The notes under the pieces were generated by a model that worked only from the letters and a program-made list of their open reading frames with translations, had not been told where the DNA came from and made no database searches. DNA of 64,000 bases, taken from positions 1-64,000 of the forward strand of contig JALUTY010000013.1 of NCBI GenBank assembly GCA_027021615.1, given 5' to 3'. This stretch comes from a bacterium. GTDB lineage: Bacteria; Desulfobacterota; Deferrisomatia; Deferrisomatales; Deferrisomataceae. The position numbers were made by a program, and so were the translations under genes. This document shows, in pieces, positions 1 to 8,421 of this stretch. Numbering within the stretch: position 1 is the first letter of the stretch; the number at the start of each line of letters is the position of its first letter.

Positions 1-3000
1 GGCGAGTAATACCGGTGGCCGTAGTAGACGAGCCCCGTCTCGTCGTCGTGGTACTTGGTCGAGAACCGAAAGGGGTTGTCCGCCGGGCCGGTGGCGTAGG
101 TGATATTGCCGTAGGGGTCGTACTCGTAGTGGGCAACTACCGCTCCGGTGCCGGCGTCCACCAGCTGCCCCACGTTGCCGTTGGCATCGTACAGGTAGCG
201 GTAGCTTGTGAGCCCGTCGGTTGAGAAGACAAGCCCCCCGATGCCGCCGGCGCCCTGCAGGCTGTCGCTGAGGTCCAATCCCCATACGTAGGATCGTTTG
301 GCCTGCCCGTCGGCGTAGCGCTCCTGGATCAGGTTCCAGCCGTCGTAGAGGAAGAGGGTCTCGCCGATGACGGTCCACGACCCTGAGACGTACTGGGAGA
401 CGACCTTTTGGATTCGGCGTCCCAGGTAGTCGTAGAGGAAGGTGACCTTGGTGTCGCCGTTTGCAGGGATGGCGGGCTCGACGGCGATGAGGCGGTTCTC
501 GGCGTTGTAGGTGTAGCGGGTTGTGGTGGTGTCGTCGTCCCACGTGCTGAGGTTGCCGTCGGGGTCGTAGCCCAGCACCACGCTCGTCCCCAGCTGGGCG
601 GTGATCTGCTCGTACTGGTTCAGGGCGTTGGTCGTGTAGATGAGGCTCCGGGTCGCTTCGGCCTCTGGATCCCAGTCTTCGGCGTCCAGCCGGTTGCCGA
701 TGGGATCGTAAGTGTAGGTGCGGTGGTCGGGCAGGAGCTCGATGCCCGATCCGGTGTTCTGGGCGGCATCGAACCACGCCTTCCCCAGGAGCCTGGCGCC
801 CAGGGCCTCGGCAAAGGCCCGGCCGGAGAGCTGCACCGAGGTTCGCTGGGCGAGCTCGTTGTAGGTGTAGTCGTACCGGGCCACCACCGCTCCGCCGGAG
901 GTGTGCTCGACCCGGGTGACCAGGTCCCGCTGGGGCTCGTAGGTGTAGGTGGTCTTCGGGCCGTCGGTGATGGCCTTTTGCTCGATGAGGTCCGAGTCCG
1001 GCACGTAGGTGTAGCTCACGGCTCCGTTCTCGGCCCCCACGCTCCAGGACACCGCGCTCATCCGACCGGTGTCGGGCTCGTACCCGTACGTCACGGCATA
1101 CCCGGTGTCGAGGGCAAAGCCCCTTGTTCGGCCGGCAACGCCCGCGATGTCTTCGTAGGTTCGTGTGAGGGTGGCGCTGTACAGGCCGGTGATCGTCTCG
1201 GCCTGGAGCTGCAGGGTGGCCGGGTCATAGAGGAAGGTGCGAGTGCCCACCGCGTCGGTGATGGTCTCTTGCCGGCCCATCCGGTCATAGGTGAGGGTCA
1301 CGTCCGGCGTGTCGTCGGAGTAGTCGATGGACGTGATCTCTCCCGTTGCCGGATCATAGCCGTAGGTGGTGACGACGGGGTTGCCGGCATCGAGTCGGGC
1401 CCAGGTTCGGGTGGCGAGCTTGCCGCCAGGGCTGTAGGTGTACGTGACGCGGTGGCCTGCGGCGTCCTCCTTGGCCACGAGAAATCCCGTGGCCTCATCG
1501 TAGCACCACCTCGTAATGTCGGCCGGACCCGCATCAGCCGGAAACACGGCCGTGTTCCAGTCCGCTTTGGCGTTCCGGAAGGTGTGCATCTCGACCCGCT
1601 GGCCGAACGCGTCGTAGACGTAGCGCACGGGGTAGGGCACGTCGCCCCACACGTGGGTCACATTACCGAGATCGTCGTAGGCGTAGCGGACGACGCGGCC
1701 CAGGGCGTTCGTTCCCTCGACGAGCCGACCGGTGGCGGGATCGTAGCCGTAGGTGACGGTGCTCCCCGCCGGGTCGGTGACCGAGGCCGTCCGGCCCTGG
1801 GCGTCGTAGGTGGTGAGGGTGGCACCGGTCCGGGGGGCGGTCTCCTGGATGCGCCGGCCGAGACCGTCGTAGACATAGGTTTTCTCCACCCCGGTCTTGC
1901 TGCGCGATGAGATGAGCAAGCCGTTCACAAAGGTCTCCACGGCCTCGTTCGCGGCGTCCGGAAACGAGGTGATCCGGGTGCGCGTTCCCGTGGCGCGGTC
2001 CACGAACACCCGGGTCACGGTTTCGTTGCCGTGGACGTCGAGGGAGAGCGTTTCGCTCACCAACCCGCCCCCGAGCCCGGTGAGCCGGGTGCGCTGCGTG
2101 CTTACGGTGACCGGTGTGCCGGCCCCATCGACCGGGTAGACCCGCTTTTCCGCTTGCCGCCACCAGGCGCCGTCGAGGTAGGTGTAGAAGGTGTCGCGCT
2201 CTTCGATCCGGTCCGTGGAGGCCGGGTCCAAGGTACCGTTGCCGTCCACATCGAGGCCGGTGCGCACCAGGTGGCCCACCTCGTCGTACTCGTACAGGGT
2301 ATCCGCCCGGCCCGGCTCGGTGGTGCGCACCAGCCGGCCGGGGGCGTCGTAGAATCGCTCGCTTACCGCGGTGCCGCCGCCAAAGGCCGGCTTTTCCACC
2401 CGGACCGTGCGGCCCAGGGCATCGGTGGTGGTCTCCTCCCACCGGGAAGAGTCCGGGGCTCCGGTGTAGACCCGGGTCCACCGCGTGCCGTCGGGGTTCA
2501 CTCCGTAGGCGTAGTATCGGGCCACTGTGCCGGTGCCGGTGATGCTCTTCACCCGGCCGTCGAGGTAGCGCTCGGTGATCTCGGTGGCCCCGCCGGGGCG
2601 GGTAACCACGGTGATCCGGCCCCCCTCGTCGTATTCGTAGGTGGTCGTGAGCCCCGCAGGATCCGTGACGGACCACACCCGGCCGGCCGGGTCGTACTGG
2701 GTGATCGTCGCTTGGCTCAGGATGCCGTCAGTGCGCGTTTCCGAGACGACCCGACCTTCGGCGTCGTAGCCATAGGTGGTGGTGAGCGTGCCGTTGGCCG
2801 CGTAGCGGGTGGCCTCAAGCACCCGGCCCAGGTCGTCTTGCGTGTACTCGGTGCGGGTCCCGTCCGCGTCGGTGTCGGAGGCCTTGCCGCAGCAGGCCCA
2901 CGTGCTCTCGACCGCCGTGCCGTCGGACCTTCGGGTGGAGAGCAGGCGGCCGAAGGCGTCACGGGTGTACACGACCCACCCGATCCGCTCCTCGCCGGCG

Positions 3001-5663
3001 TCGGTGTGGGCCCAGGTCTCCTCCTGCAGGAGGTTCCCGAGCCGGTCGGTGATGCGCACCTCGGTGGTGGTCCGGTAGGCAATGCCCCCCGGGCTCGTGG
3101 CCGTGCCGTGGACGATGGTCTCGCGCAGGTCGGTGCCTTCGCCCGGCGAGAACGTCCCGGGGCCGTCCGCACCGGGGGGCCCGTAGGTGCCGAACTCGTA
3201 CGAGTGGGTCTCCAGCCGCCCGTCCGGACGGAGCACGCTGCGGATCCGGCCCTGCCCTGCCTCGCCGGTGCCGAGGGGATGGTACCTCGTCTCGGTGCGC
3301 TCGTTGGCCGGGTCCCCAAAGGGAGCCCCCGGGAGGCCGGCCCGCTCCACGATCTCGGTACGCCCCTTGGGCCCCGAGGCGTAGACCCGGTAAGTCCGGG
3401 CCACGACCACTCCGGCGATCTCCTCGGTGATCGTGCGGGGCAGCCGGACGGTCTCTGGGTCCTCCGTGTCCGAGGGGGCCACGGGCGTGTACCCGTACCG
3501 GATGGTCCGGGCCAGGGAGGCGTCGGTGCCGGCCGGCGTGTCCATCCAGGGGCGCACCTCCAGGGTCTTGCGGCCCTGGTCGTCGTACTCGTACCGGGCC
3601 CAGGAGCCGTCCGGACGGACCTCGGACGCCAGGAGCCCGCAGCTGCCGGCCGGGCCCGAGGCGCCGTAGTAGCTGTAGGCCGTGGTCAGGGCCAGCCCGT
3701 CGGGGTCCTCCACCCGCTCCACGACCACCTCGCGGGTCTCGGCGCCGCAGGGGATCCGGCGGTACGTGGTCTGCACGTCCGAGGCCACCATCCCCGAGGC
3801 GTCCGTCACGATCACCCGCTCGACCCGATCGGTGCCGCTCTCGGTCTCCCATTGGGTGGTGACCTTCTGCCCGTTGCCCTGGCTCAACGTCCAGGTACTG
3901 CTCGCCTCGTCCCACGCGTACTCGTTCACCCGAACCACTCCGCCCCGGTCCTCGGTGATGCGAAGCCGGTGGTACGTGCTCTCCGAGCGGTCCGGGTTCT
4001 CGACGCGCCAGATGACAAAGGGGACGGCCCCCGGTGCCACCCCGTAGATCCCGCCTGCCGCCTCGCTCCGGTCCTCCGGACGGTAGAACCGAAGCTCGTA
4101 GGTGAACGAGTCGATCCCCACGATGTCCACAAAGGTTTCCGGGGCCACCACCTGGCGCACCCCGGCGGCGTCGCGTACGATTTCCACCTGGCCAAGGGTC
4201 GAGACGCTCAGGACGGAGGGGGTCGCGTTGGCAGGGTCTGGCGCCGGGGCCCGCAGGAAAATGTCGCCCGCCTTTTGCCCCCCGGGTGCCTTTCCGAGAC
4301 CGAAGCGCGCCTCGATGCTCGAGATCTGGAACCATCCGGTTCCCGGCGCCGCGCAGGTGCCCGACCCGCACGCGCCGCAGCCCACCTCCACATCGCCCTC
4401 CAGCAGGAAGCTCGGATCCGTGGGGCTCGTCACCCGGATGGTGAGCCACCCCGCGCCCGTGACGTCCGAGATGACGGCCGTGCCCCCTGCGCCCGGCGTC
4501 AGCACGGCCCCGGGGTTGCCCGCCGCTCCCGGCTTGGGGCCGATGGACCAGGTGAGCTGGAGCCCCGAAGGCGGGGGCTCGATGCGCACCCGCACGTCTT
4601 GGCCCGGGGTGATGGGGTTCGCGTCCACGTACAGGGCGTAGCTCGGGGCGGGGGCGGCGAGGTTCTCAAGGAAGATCTCCCGGCAGTCTCCGGTCCAGTA
4701 GTAGTAGTGCCCCGGCGTGCACGTGTCGCTCTCCTCGCTCCACGCGACCCATCCACGCCGGTACGCCTCCGGCATCCAAACGGCATCGGCCGTCGTTTGG
4801 ACGGAGATCCCGTCCCAGAGATGGATCCCCTGGGCGTCCCGCCACACGACCACACCCGTGTGGCTGTCGACCCGGATCCCCCCAACGTATCCGCTCACCG
4901 CCCCCACCGCTTCGACGTCGCCCCCGGCCCAGGAGTACAGGGTGCCCCCGGAGACCCACGCCAAACGGCCGTTGTCGAGGCCCACCGGCGTGCCGGGATC
5001 CGGGGGCAGCCCGCTGCCGACGCCGGCCGCGTAGGTGGACGTGGCCTCTCCCGGCCTCCGGTAGGTGATCGTCCAACCGCCCGTCTCATAGCGGACCGCC
5101 CCCGCCCCGAGGTCGTCGAGGGCGTGCAAGACGTCCTGGGTGAACTCCCCGGTCTCGCTCCATACCTGGTAGGAACCCGCCGTGGTGTCCCAGGCCACCA
5201 TCCCGTCGTGGTTCAGAATGACCGACGGCGGGGAAGAGCGCCTCGTTCCGACGAGCCGGGTCGTGACCCCGTCCCAGTAGTAGATGCCATAATCCGAGTC
5301 GAGCGCGCTGTCGATCCGCCGGCTGTACGCGATGGTTCCATCGTAGAGGGCGGGTTTGTGGGCCTCCCGGGGCACGTACCCGGGGTCGGCCACCCGCACC
5401 GCGTCGTTGCCTGTGATCTGCTGCCGCACCCCCCCTGCCAGGTAGCACACGTCGTCCTCGAAGCACGGCAGCCGCCCCGAGATCCACGAGCCGTTGCACA
5501 GGTCCGGGAGCTGGCACACCCAGGCCACGTTTCCGTCGTACACCGAGGGCTCCACGTCCCGAAGCTCGTCGTGGGTCACCTGGATCGCCCCAGAGGCCCC
5601 GGAAGCGACCCCGTAAATCGACCACGTCACGAGCACCGCCCACACGACTCTCGTCCACCCCAT
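1..5663 (-). CDS. RHS/YD-repeat secreted protein (partial; C-terminus beyond left edge)
   Basis: One frame stays open from the ATG at 5663 to the window edge, giving at least 1887 residues with no stop. The N-terminus has a Sec-type signal peptide (hydrophobic run, then ASGASG). Residues ~25-330 contain repeated short motifs of the type WDG/YDG...AW, resembling a TolB-like beta-propeller. From about residue 650 onward there are dozens of RHS/YD repeats (for example YGYDAEGRVVSETR and YEYDEGGRITVVTR). The last visible residues match the conserved RHS core (NPFRFSTKYHDDETGLVYYG, then HRYYSP). In this family the core is followed by a variable C-terminal tip, often a toxin, which lies outside the window. 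The gene before it (5737-6807) is on the same strand 73 bp away. Function beyond 'secreted RHS shell' is not assignable here. Confidence 0.9.
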   Translation of the reverse strand, partial: MGWTRVVWAVLVTWSIYGVASGASGAIQVTHDELRDVEPSVYDGNVAWVCQLPDLCNGSWISGRLPCFEDDVCYLAGGVRQQITGNDAVRVADPGYVPREAHKPALYDGTIAYSRRIDSALDSDYGIYYWDGVTTRLVGTRRSSPPSVILNHDGMVAWDTTAGSYQVWSETGEFTQDVLHALDDLGAGAVRYETGGWTITYRRPGEATSTYAAGVGSGLPPDPGTPVGLDNGRLAWVSGGTLYSWAGGDVEAVGAVSGYVGGIRVDSHTGVVVWRDAQGIHLWDGISVQTTADAVWMPEAYRRGWVAWSEESDTCTPGHYYYWTGDCREIFLENLAAPAPSYALYVDANPITPGQDVRVRIEPPPSGLQLTWSIGPKPGAAGNPGAVLTPGAGGTAVISDVTGAGWLTIRVTSPTDPSFLLEGDVEVGCGACGSGTCAAPGTGWFQISSIEARFGLGKAPGGQKAGDIFLRAPAPDPANATPSVLSVSTLGQVEIVRDAAGVRQVVAPETFVDIVGIDSFTYELRFYRPEDRSEAAGGIYGVAPGAVPFVIWRVENPDRSESTYHRLRITEDRGGVVRVNEYAWDEASSTWTLSQGNGQKVTTQWETESGTDRVERVIVTDASGMVASDVQTTYRRIPCGAETREVVVERVEDPDGLALTTAYSYYGASGPAGSCGLLASEVRPDGSWARYEYDDQGRKTLEVRPWMDTPAGTDASLARTIRYGYTPVAPSDTEDPETVRLPRTITEEIAGVVVARTYRVYASGPKGRTEIVERAGLPGAPFGDPANERTETRYHPLGTGEAGQGRIRSVLRPDGRLETHSYEFGTYGPPGADGPGTFSPGEGTDLRETIVHGTATSPGGIAYRTTTEVRITDRLGNLLQEETWAHTDAGEERIGWVVYTRDAFGRLLSTRRSDGTAVESTWACCGKASDTDADGTRTEYTQDDLGRVLEATRYAANGTLTTTYGYDAEGRVVSETRTDGILSQATITQYDPAGRVWSVTDPAGLTTTYEYDEGGRITVVTRPGGATEITERYLDGRVKSITGTGTVARYYAYGVNPDGTRWTRVYTGAPDSSRWEETTTDALGRTVRVEKPAFGGGTAVSERFYDAPGRLVRTTEPGRADTLYEYDEVGHLVRTGLDVDGNGTLDPASTDRIEERDTFYTYLDGAWWRQAEKRVYPVDGAGTPVTVSTQRTRLTGLGGGLVSETLSLDVHGNETVTRVFVDRATGTRTRITSFPDAANEAVETFVNGLLISSRSKTGVEKTYVYDGLGRRIQETAPRTGATLTTYDAQGRTASVTDPAGSTVTYGYDPATGRLVEGTNALGRVVRYAYDDLGNVTHVWGDVPYPVRYVYDAFGQRVEMHTFRNAKADWNTAVFPADAGPADITRWCYDEATGFLVAKEDAAGHRVTYTYSPGGKLATRTWARLDAGNPVVTTYGYDPATGEITSIDYSDDTPDVTLTYDRMGRQETITDAVGTRTFLYDPATLQLQAETITGLYSATLTRTYEDIAGVAGRTRGFALDTGYAVTYGYEPDTGRMSAVSWSVGAENGAVSYTYVPDSDLIEQKAITDGPKTTYTYEPQRDLVTRVEHTSGGAVVARYDYTYNELAQRTSVQLSGRAFAEALGARLLGKAWFDAAQNTGSGIELLPDHRTYTYDPIGNRLDAEDWDPEAEATRSLIYTTNALNQYEQITAQLGTSVVLGYDPDGNLSTWDDDTTTTRYTYNAENRLIAVEPAIPANGDTKVTFLYDYLGRRIQKVVSQYVSGSWTVIGETLFLYDGWNLIQERYADGQAKRSYVWGLDLSDSLQGAGGIGGLVFSTDGLTSYRYLYDANGNVGQLVDAGTGAVVAHYEYDPYGNITYATGPADNPFRFSTKYHDDETGLVYYGHRYYS

Positions 5664-5736
5664 GTCCCCCTCCTTTCACTCCCCCTGCCCCCACCCGCCG
5701 AAGCGGTGCCTGGCCCTTCTCAGCCACAGGGCTCCC

Positions 5737-6807
5737 TCAGGGGCCTCGCCCCACGAACGCCTCCGCCTCAACCACCTGCCCCCGCCCGTCGTACCCGTAC
5801 CTCACCCGCACCACCGGAACATCGGAGGGGTCCAAGGGATCCGTGCCCACGCGGTGCTCCACGTGGTTCGATACGCCGTCCCCGTCGCTGTCGGTCCCCT
5901 GGGTGCTCGCGCAGCCTATGGGGTCCACCCCGGCGCCGGGAGGCGTCCCCGGGCAAAGATCCGCAGCGTCCGCCACGCCGTCGCCGTCTTCGTCCCATTG
6001 CACGGTGATCACGGTCGAGGCGGTGAGGCCGGAGTTGAAAGCCGTGATCGTGGCGGTTCCTTCCCCCACCGCCGTGACCATGCCCTCGGAACTCACCTCG
6101 GCCACCGTCGGCACGTCGGACCGGTATGTCGTGCCTTCCGCCGAAGCGGTGAGGTCCCGATCCTCCCCACCCACGTAGTGGCCCGTGACCGCAAGCCGCA
6201 AGGTCTCTCCCAGGACCCCGAGAACCGCCGTAGGTGGGGCCACGGAAAGCCCCACCAAGCACCCCTCGTCCACGAGCCCGTCGCAGTCGTCGTCGATGCC
6301 GTTGCCGCACACCTCCTCGGCCTTGGGGTGGGCCTTGTGGCAGCCCCTTGCGCACGAGGGCCTCCCCCGTCGCCCGGGCTTGCGCCGGCATCGAGATGGC
6401 GCTCGCCTCCTGCACCTCGGTCGTAAAAAGCGATCCGGTAGGAAACCGTTTACCCACCACCTCTGCATCGGTGCCAACCAAGCTCTTCCGATTCCCGGCA
6501 CCCTGCGCGGGGCGCTCCCTCCTCGCCACCCTCCCTGCCGGCATGGTTCATCCCCATCGGGGAACGGAACGGTGCGGGGGTACCCCCACCCCTCGTGCTC
6601 CGTTCCGAAGGCCGGACCGAGCGCCTCCGAACCCCCACGCTTTGGGCCCTGGCGCAAGACGGTCGGCCCCCTGGTTTCCGGGAACCCAAGCAACCCGTAC
6701 CCGTCCGTCGCACCGGCAGCGCTCAGCACCGAGACAGGGAGGAAGGCCGTGATCAGGAGGGGCAGGAGGACGGGGAAGACGCAACGTGGGGAGGGGGATG
6801 GGCGCAT
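5737..6807 (-). CDS. Secreted protein with MopE-like, Big2 Ig-like and TSP3 calcium-binding motifs
   Basis: The ATG at 6807 is chosen because it follows GGAGG with 6-nt spacing and starts a signal peptide (RCVFPVLLPLLITAFLPVSVL). The 356-residue product ends with recognisable modules. They are a MopE-like segment (EEVCGNGIDDDCDGLVDEGC), a Big2-type Ig domain ending in GEGTATITAFNSG, TSP3 repeats (DEDGDGVADAADLCPGTPP, DSDGDGVSNHVEHRVGTDP) and a final YD-like stretch (VRYGYDGRGQVVEAEAF). That last motif is the start of an RHS repeat, so this is probably a surface protein related to the downstream RHS gene. The middle, about residues 60-145, is Arg/Gly/Pro-rich and reads like an out-of-frame stretch. 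Another minus frame over 6350-6540 looks more protein-like, so a frameshift or sequencing error is possible. Confidence 0.6.
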   Translation of the reverse strand: MRPSPSPRCVFPVLLPLLITAFLPVSVLSAAGATDGYGLLGFPETRGPTVLRQGPKRGGSEALGPAFGTEHEGWGYPRTVPFPDGDEPCRQGGWRGGSAPRRVPGIGRAWLAPMQRWWVNGFLPDRFLRPRCRRRAPSRCRRKPGRRGRPSCARGCHKAHPKAEEVCGNGIDDDCDGLVDEGCLVGLSVAPPTAVLGVLGETLRLAVTGHYVGGEDRDLTASAEGTTYRSDVPTVAEVSSEGMVTAVGEGTATITAFNSGLTASTVITVQWDEDGDGVADAADLCPGTPPGAGVDPIGCASTQGTDSDGDGVSNHVEHRVGTDPLDPSDVPVVRVRYGYDGRGQVVEAEAFVGRGP

Positions 6808-7029
6808 CTCGGTCCTCCGAACCCAAGGGAGATGAGCAAGGGGGGCCTTCCTGGGCACAAGGCTGTGCCCAAGTCTGCGCCAATCTTTAACACAGCATAG
6901 ATGGAAGTGAATCACCCGAAAGGATGAAAAAGCGCTCGTGAGCCTGCAGCTTTTCCGACCTGGGCAGCGCCCTGGGAACCTTCGTGGCCTTCGGGTGGCT
7001 CAAGAACCTGGTGGGGTGAGCGGCAGGGG

Positions 7030-7857
7030 TCAGGCCGGCCGCTGGATCACGATGCGGTCCGCCAGGGTGTCGAAGAAATGGTACCCCGAGCCGCCCGCGG
7101 CCAGAACGTCGAGGAACTCGTCGGTCCTGCGGACCCAGACGCCGCCCACCACGCGCACCCCCCGCTCGAAGAGGGGGTCGGGCACCATGCTGGCCGTGGG
7201 CCCCATGACCGCGATCTCGGCCCCGGGCCGGGCAACCGCCAGGATCTCCTCCAGGGTGTGGTTCACCAGGGTCACCCCGGTCACCACCAGCACGTCCGCC
7301 CGGGCCAGCACGTCGCGGGCGTCGGCGGCCGGCACGTAATGGGGGAGTTCGTCGGGCTTCAGCGTGCGGGGATCCTGCTCCACCACCCACCAGGTGCCGT
7401 CCCGTTGTTTGAGGCGCCGCAGCACCGGCACGAACGCGCCCACCACGGCCACCGAGGCTCCGGCAGGCATGCGGATCACGTCCTGGGCGTCCTTGCCGCT
7501 CTCGATCGTGTAGGGGAGGAGGTGGGAGGCCCGGGCCCACCAGCTCGCGCTCAGGGCGTTCAGGGTGGCGATCGCCACAGCCGCCTTGATCGGCTCCCCG
7601 GACTCCAGGGCCTCGATCACCTCCCAAACCCCCGTGCCCCGGACGTTCACCGGGTCGAAGGTGCGCCCCGCCGACGTGGGGCAACACACGGCCTGGGGGA
7701 TCTCTTTCACCGGGGTGTAGCACACCCCGCCCGACCCGTCCGACAGCCGCACGCCGGTGAAGAACAGCCCCACCACCACGCGCTCCACCCGCAGATCCCG
7801 GCCGGCCGGCCCCAGCCGCTCCTCCAGAAGAGATGCGGCCTCTGCAAGAATTCCCAT
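7030..7857 (-). CDS. DUF364 (DUF4213-DUF364) Rossmann-like protein
   Basis: 275 residues. The start at 7857 is preceded by AGGAGGAGATCTC, a strong Shine-Dalgarno, rather than the longer in-frame start at 7902. The N-terminal ~90 residues (MGILAEAASLLEERLGPAG, VVVGLFFTGVRLSDG, GGVCYTP) match the DUF4213-type cap. The C-terminal half carries the glycine-rich DUF364 core (SVAVVGAFVPVLRRLK, then VLVVTGVTLVNHTLEEIL and EIAVMGPTASMVPDPLFERG). The family is described as a putative heavy-metal chelation or Rossmann-like protein, often near metal or cofactor genes; its reaction is unknown. It is monocistronic, with its own promoter and a leader of about 170 nt. Confidence 0.8.
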   Translation of the reverse strand: MGILAEAASLLEERLGPAGRDLRVERVVVGLFFTGVRLSDGSGGVCYTPVKEIPQAVCCPTSAGRTFDPVNVRGTGVWEVIEALESGEPIKAAVAIATLNALSASWWARASHLLPYTIESGKDAQDVIRMPAGASVAVVGAFVPVLRRLKQRDGTWWVVEQDPRTLKPDELPHYVPAADARDVLARADVLVVTGVTLVNHTLEEILAVARPGAEIAVMGPTASMVPDPLFERGVRVVGGVWVRRTDEFLDVLAAGGSGYHFFDTLADRIVIQRPA

Positions 7858-8027
7858 GAGATCTCCTCCTCTTTTTGATCCCCCATCTCTCCGTGAGCTC
7901 ACCGGTTCCCATCCCCAAAGCCCCTCTCCCGTCGTACGGACGACCCGGCCCCGCCCCCAAGGACTTCCCCCCCTTCGGCAGGGCTATCACGGCATCGGCT
8001 CGACAGAGACGCGAGAGCCATTCCGGT
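7858..8027 (-). promoter_or_regulatory. Long structured 5' leader of the DUF364 gene
   Basis: About 170 nt lie between the predicted transcription start and the DUF364 ATG. On the minus strand it holds a GGCTC...GAGCC hairpin (7997-8019) followed by a second small stem (CCCT...AGGG, about 7970-7983) and G-rich segments. It contains no open frame with an RBS. Length and inverted repeats suggest a cis-regulatory RNA, but I could not match it to a named riboswitch class. Confidence 0.3.
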
Positions 8028-8032
8028 TTTTC

Positions 8033-8061
8033 ATCTATCCACGGGGGGCCACCGTTGTCAA
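8033..8061 (-). promoter_or_regulatory. Sigma-70 promoter for the DUF364 gene
   Basis: On the minus strand TTGACA (8056-8061) is followed after exactly 17 nt by ATAGAT (8033-8038). This is a consensus -35 and a good -10, pointing toward the DUF364 gene. Confidence 0.5.
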
Positions 8062-8196
8062 CGGGGGCTCCCATAAGCCGGGGCTCGCCTTGCCCGCTGC
8101 TCGGGCCGTCACCTGCCGCCGCGTCAAGATCTCCTTCCGGCAGGCCGATGAATCGAATTGGGGGCGTAAACCCATGACAGCGGTGAAGACTGGCTT

Positions 8197-8421
8197 ATGG
8201 ATATCCCAACCTCCCCCACTCGGATCCGGGACCGACTTGCTCTGCTGGCAGCGGTGTTCGCCCTTCTGTGGAACGCGCCCTTGTTGAAGGCCGCGTTCCG
8301 GTGGGGCCCCGTGGCTGCCGTCGTGTACTTGTTTGGGGTGTGGGCCGCGTTCGTCCTCCTCGCGGGCTGGGCCGCGGCCGGCCGGGGGACCCGGAGCCGG
8401 GGCGGAGGAGCCGATGTTTAG
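8197..8421 (+). CDS. Small two-helix membrane protein coupled to the histidine kinase
   Basis: 74 residues with two hydrophobic segments (LALLAAVFALLWNAPLL and VAAVVYLFGVWAAFVLLAGWA) and an Arg-rich tail. Its stop overlaps the start of the downstream kinase by 8 nt, indicating translational coupling. In Pseudomonas a small protein, CbrX, is similarly placed and translationally coupled ahead of the SSS-type kinase CbrA. The position matches, but I cannot demonstrate homology from sequence alone. The upstream region lacks a strong Shine-Dalgarno, so the exact start is uncertain. Confidence 0.6.
   Translation: MDIPTSPTRIRDRLALLAAVFALLWNAPLLKAAFRWGPVAAVVYLFGVWAAFVLLAGWAAAGRGTRSRGGGADV

Noticed and set aside
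408-1910. 500-codon plus-strand open frame
   Set aside because: Antisense to the same RHS gene, with Val/Gly-rich translation typical of antisense GC-rich frames.
2031-6008. Very long plus-strand open frame (1325 codons) over the RHS gene
   Set aside because: It is the complement of the YD-repeat gene in GC-rich DNA. The minus frame has a signal peptide and clear RHS repeats, and the plus frame has no recognisable motifs.
6942-7019. Short plus-strand stretch reading SDLGSALGTFVAFGWLKNLV before a stop
   Set aside because: Looks like the tail of a lost gene but is only about 25 codons, with an in-frame stop directly upstream. Too short to support as a feature.
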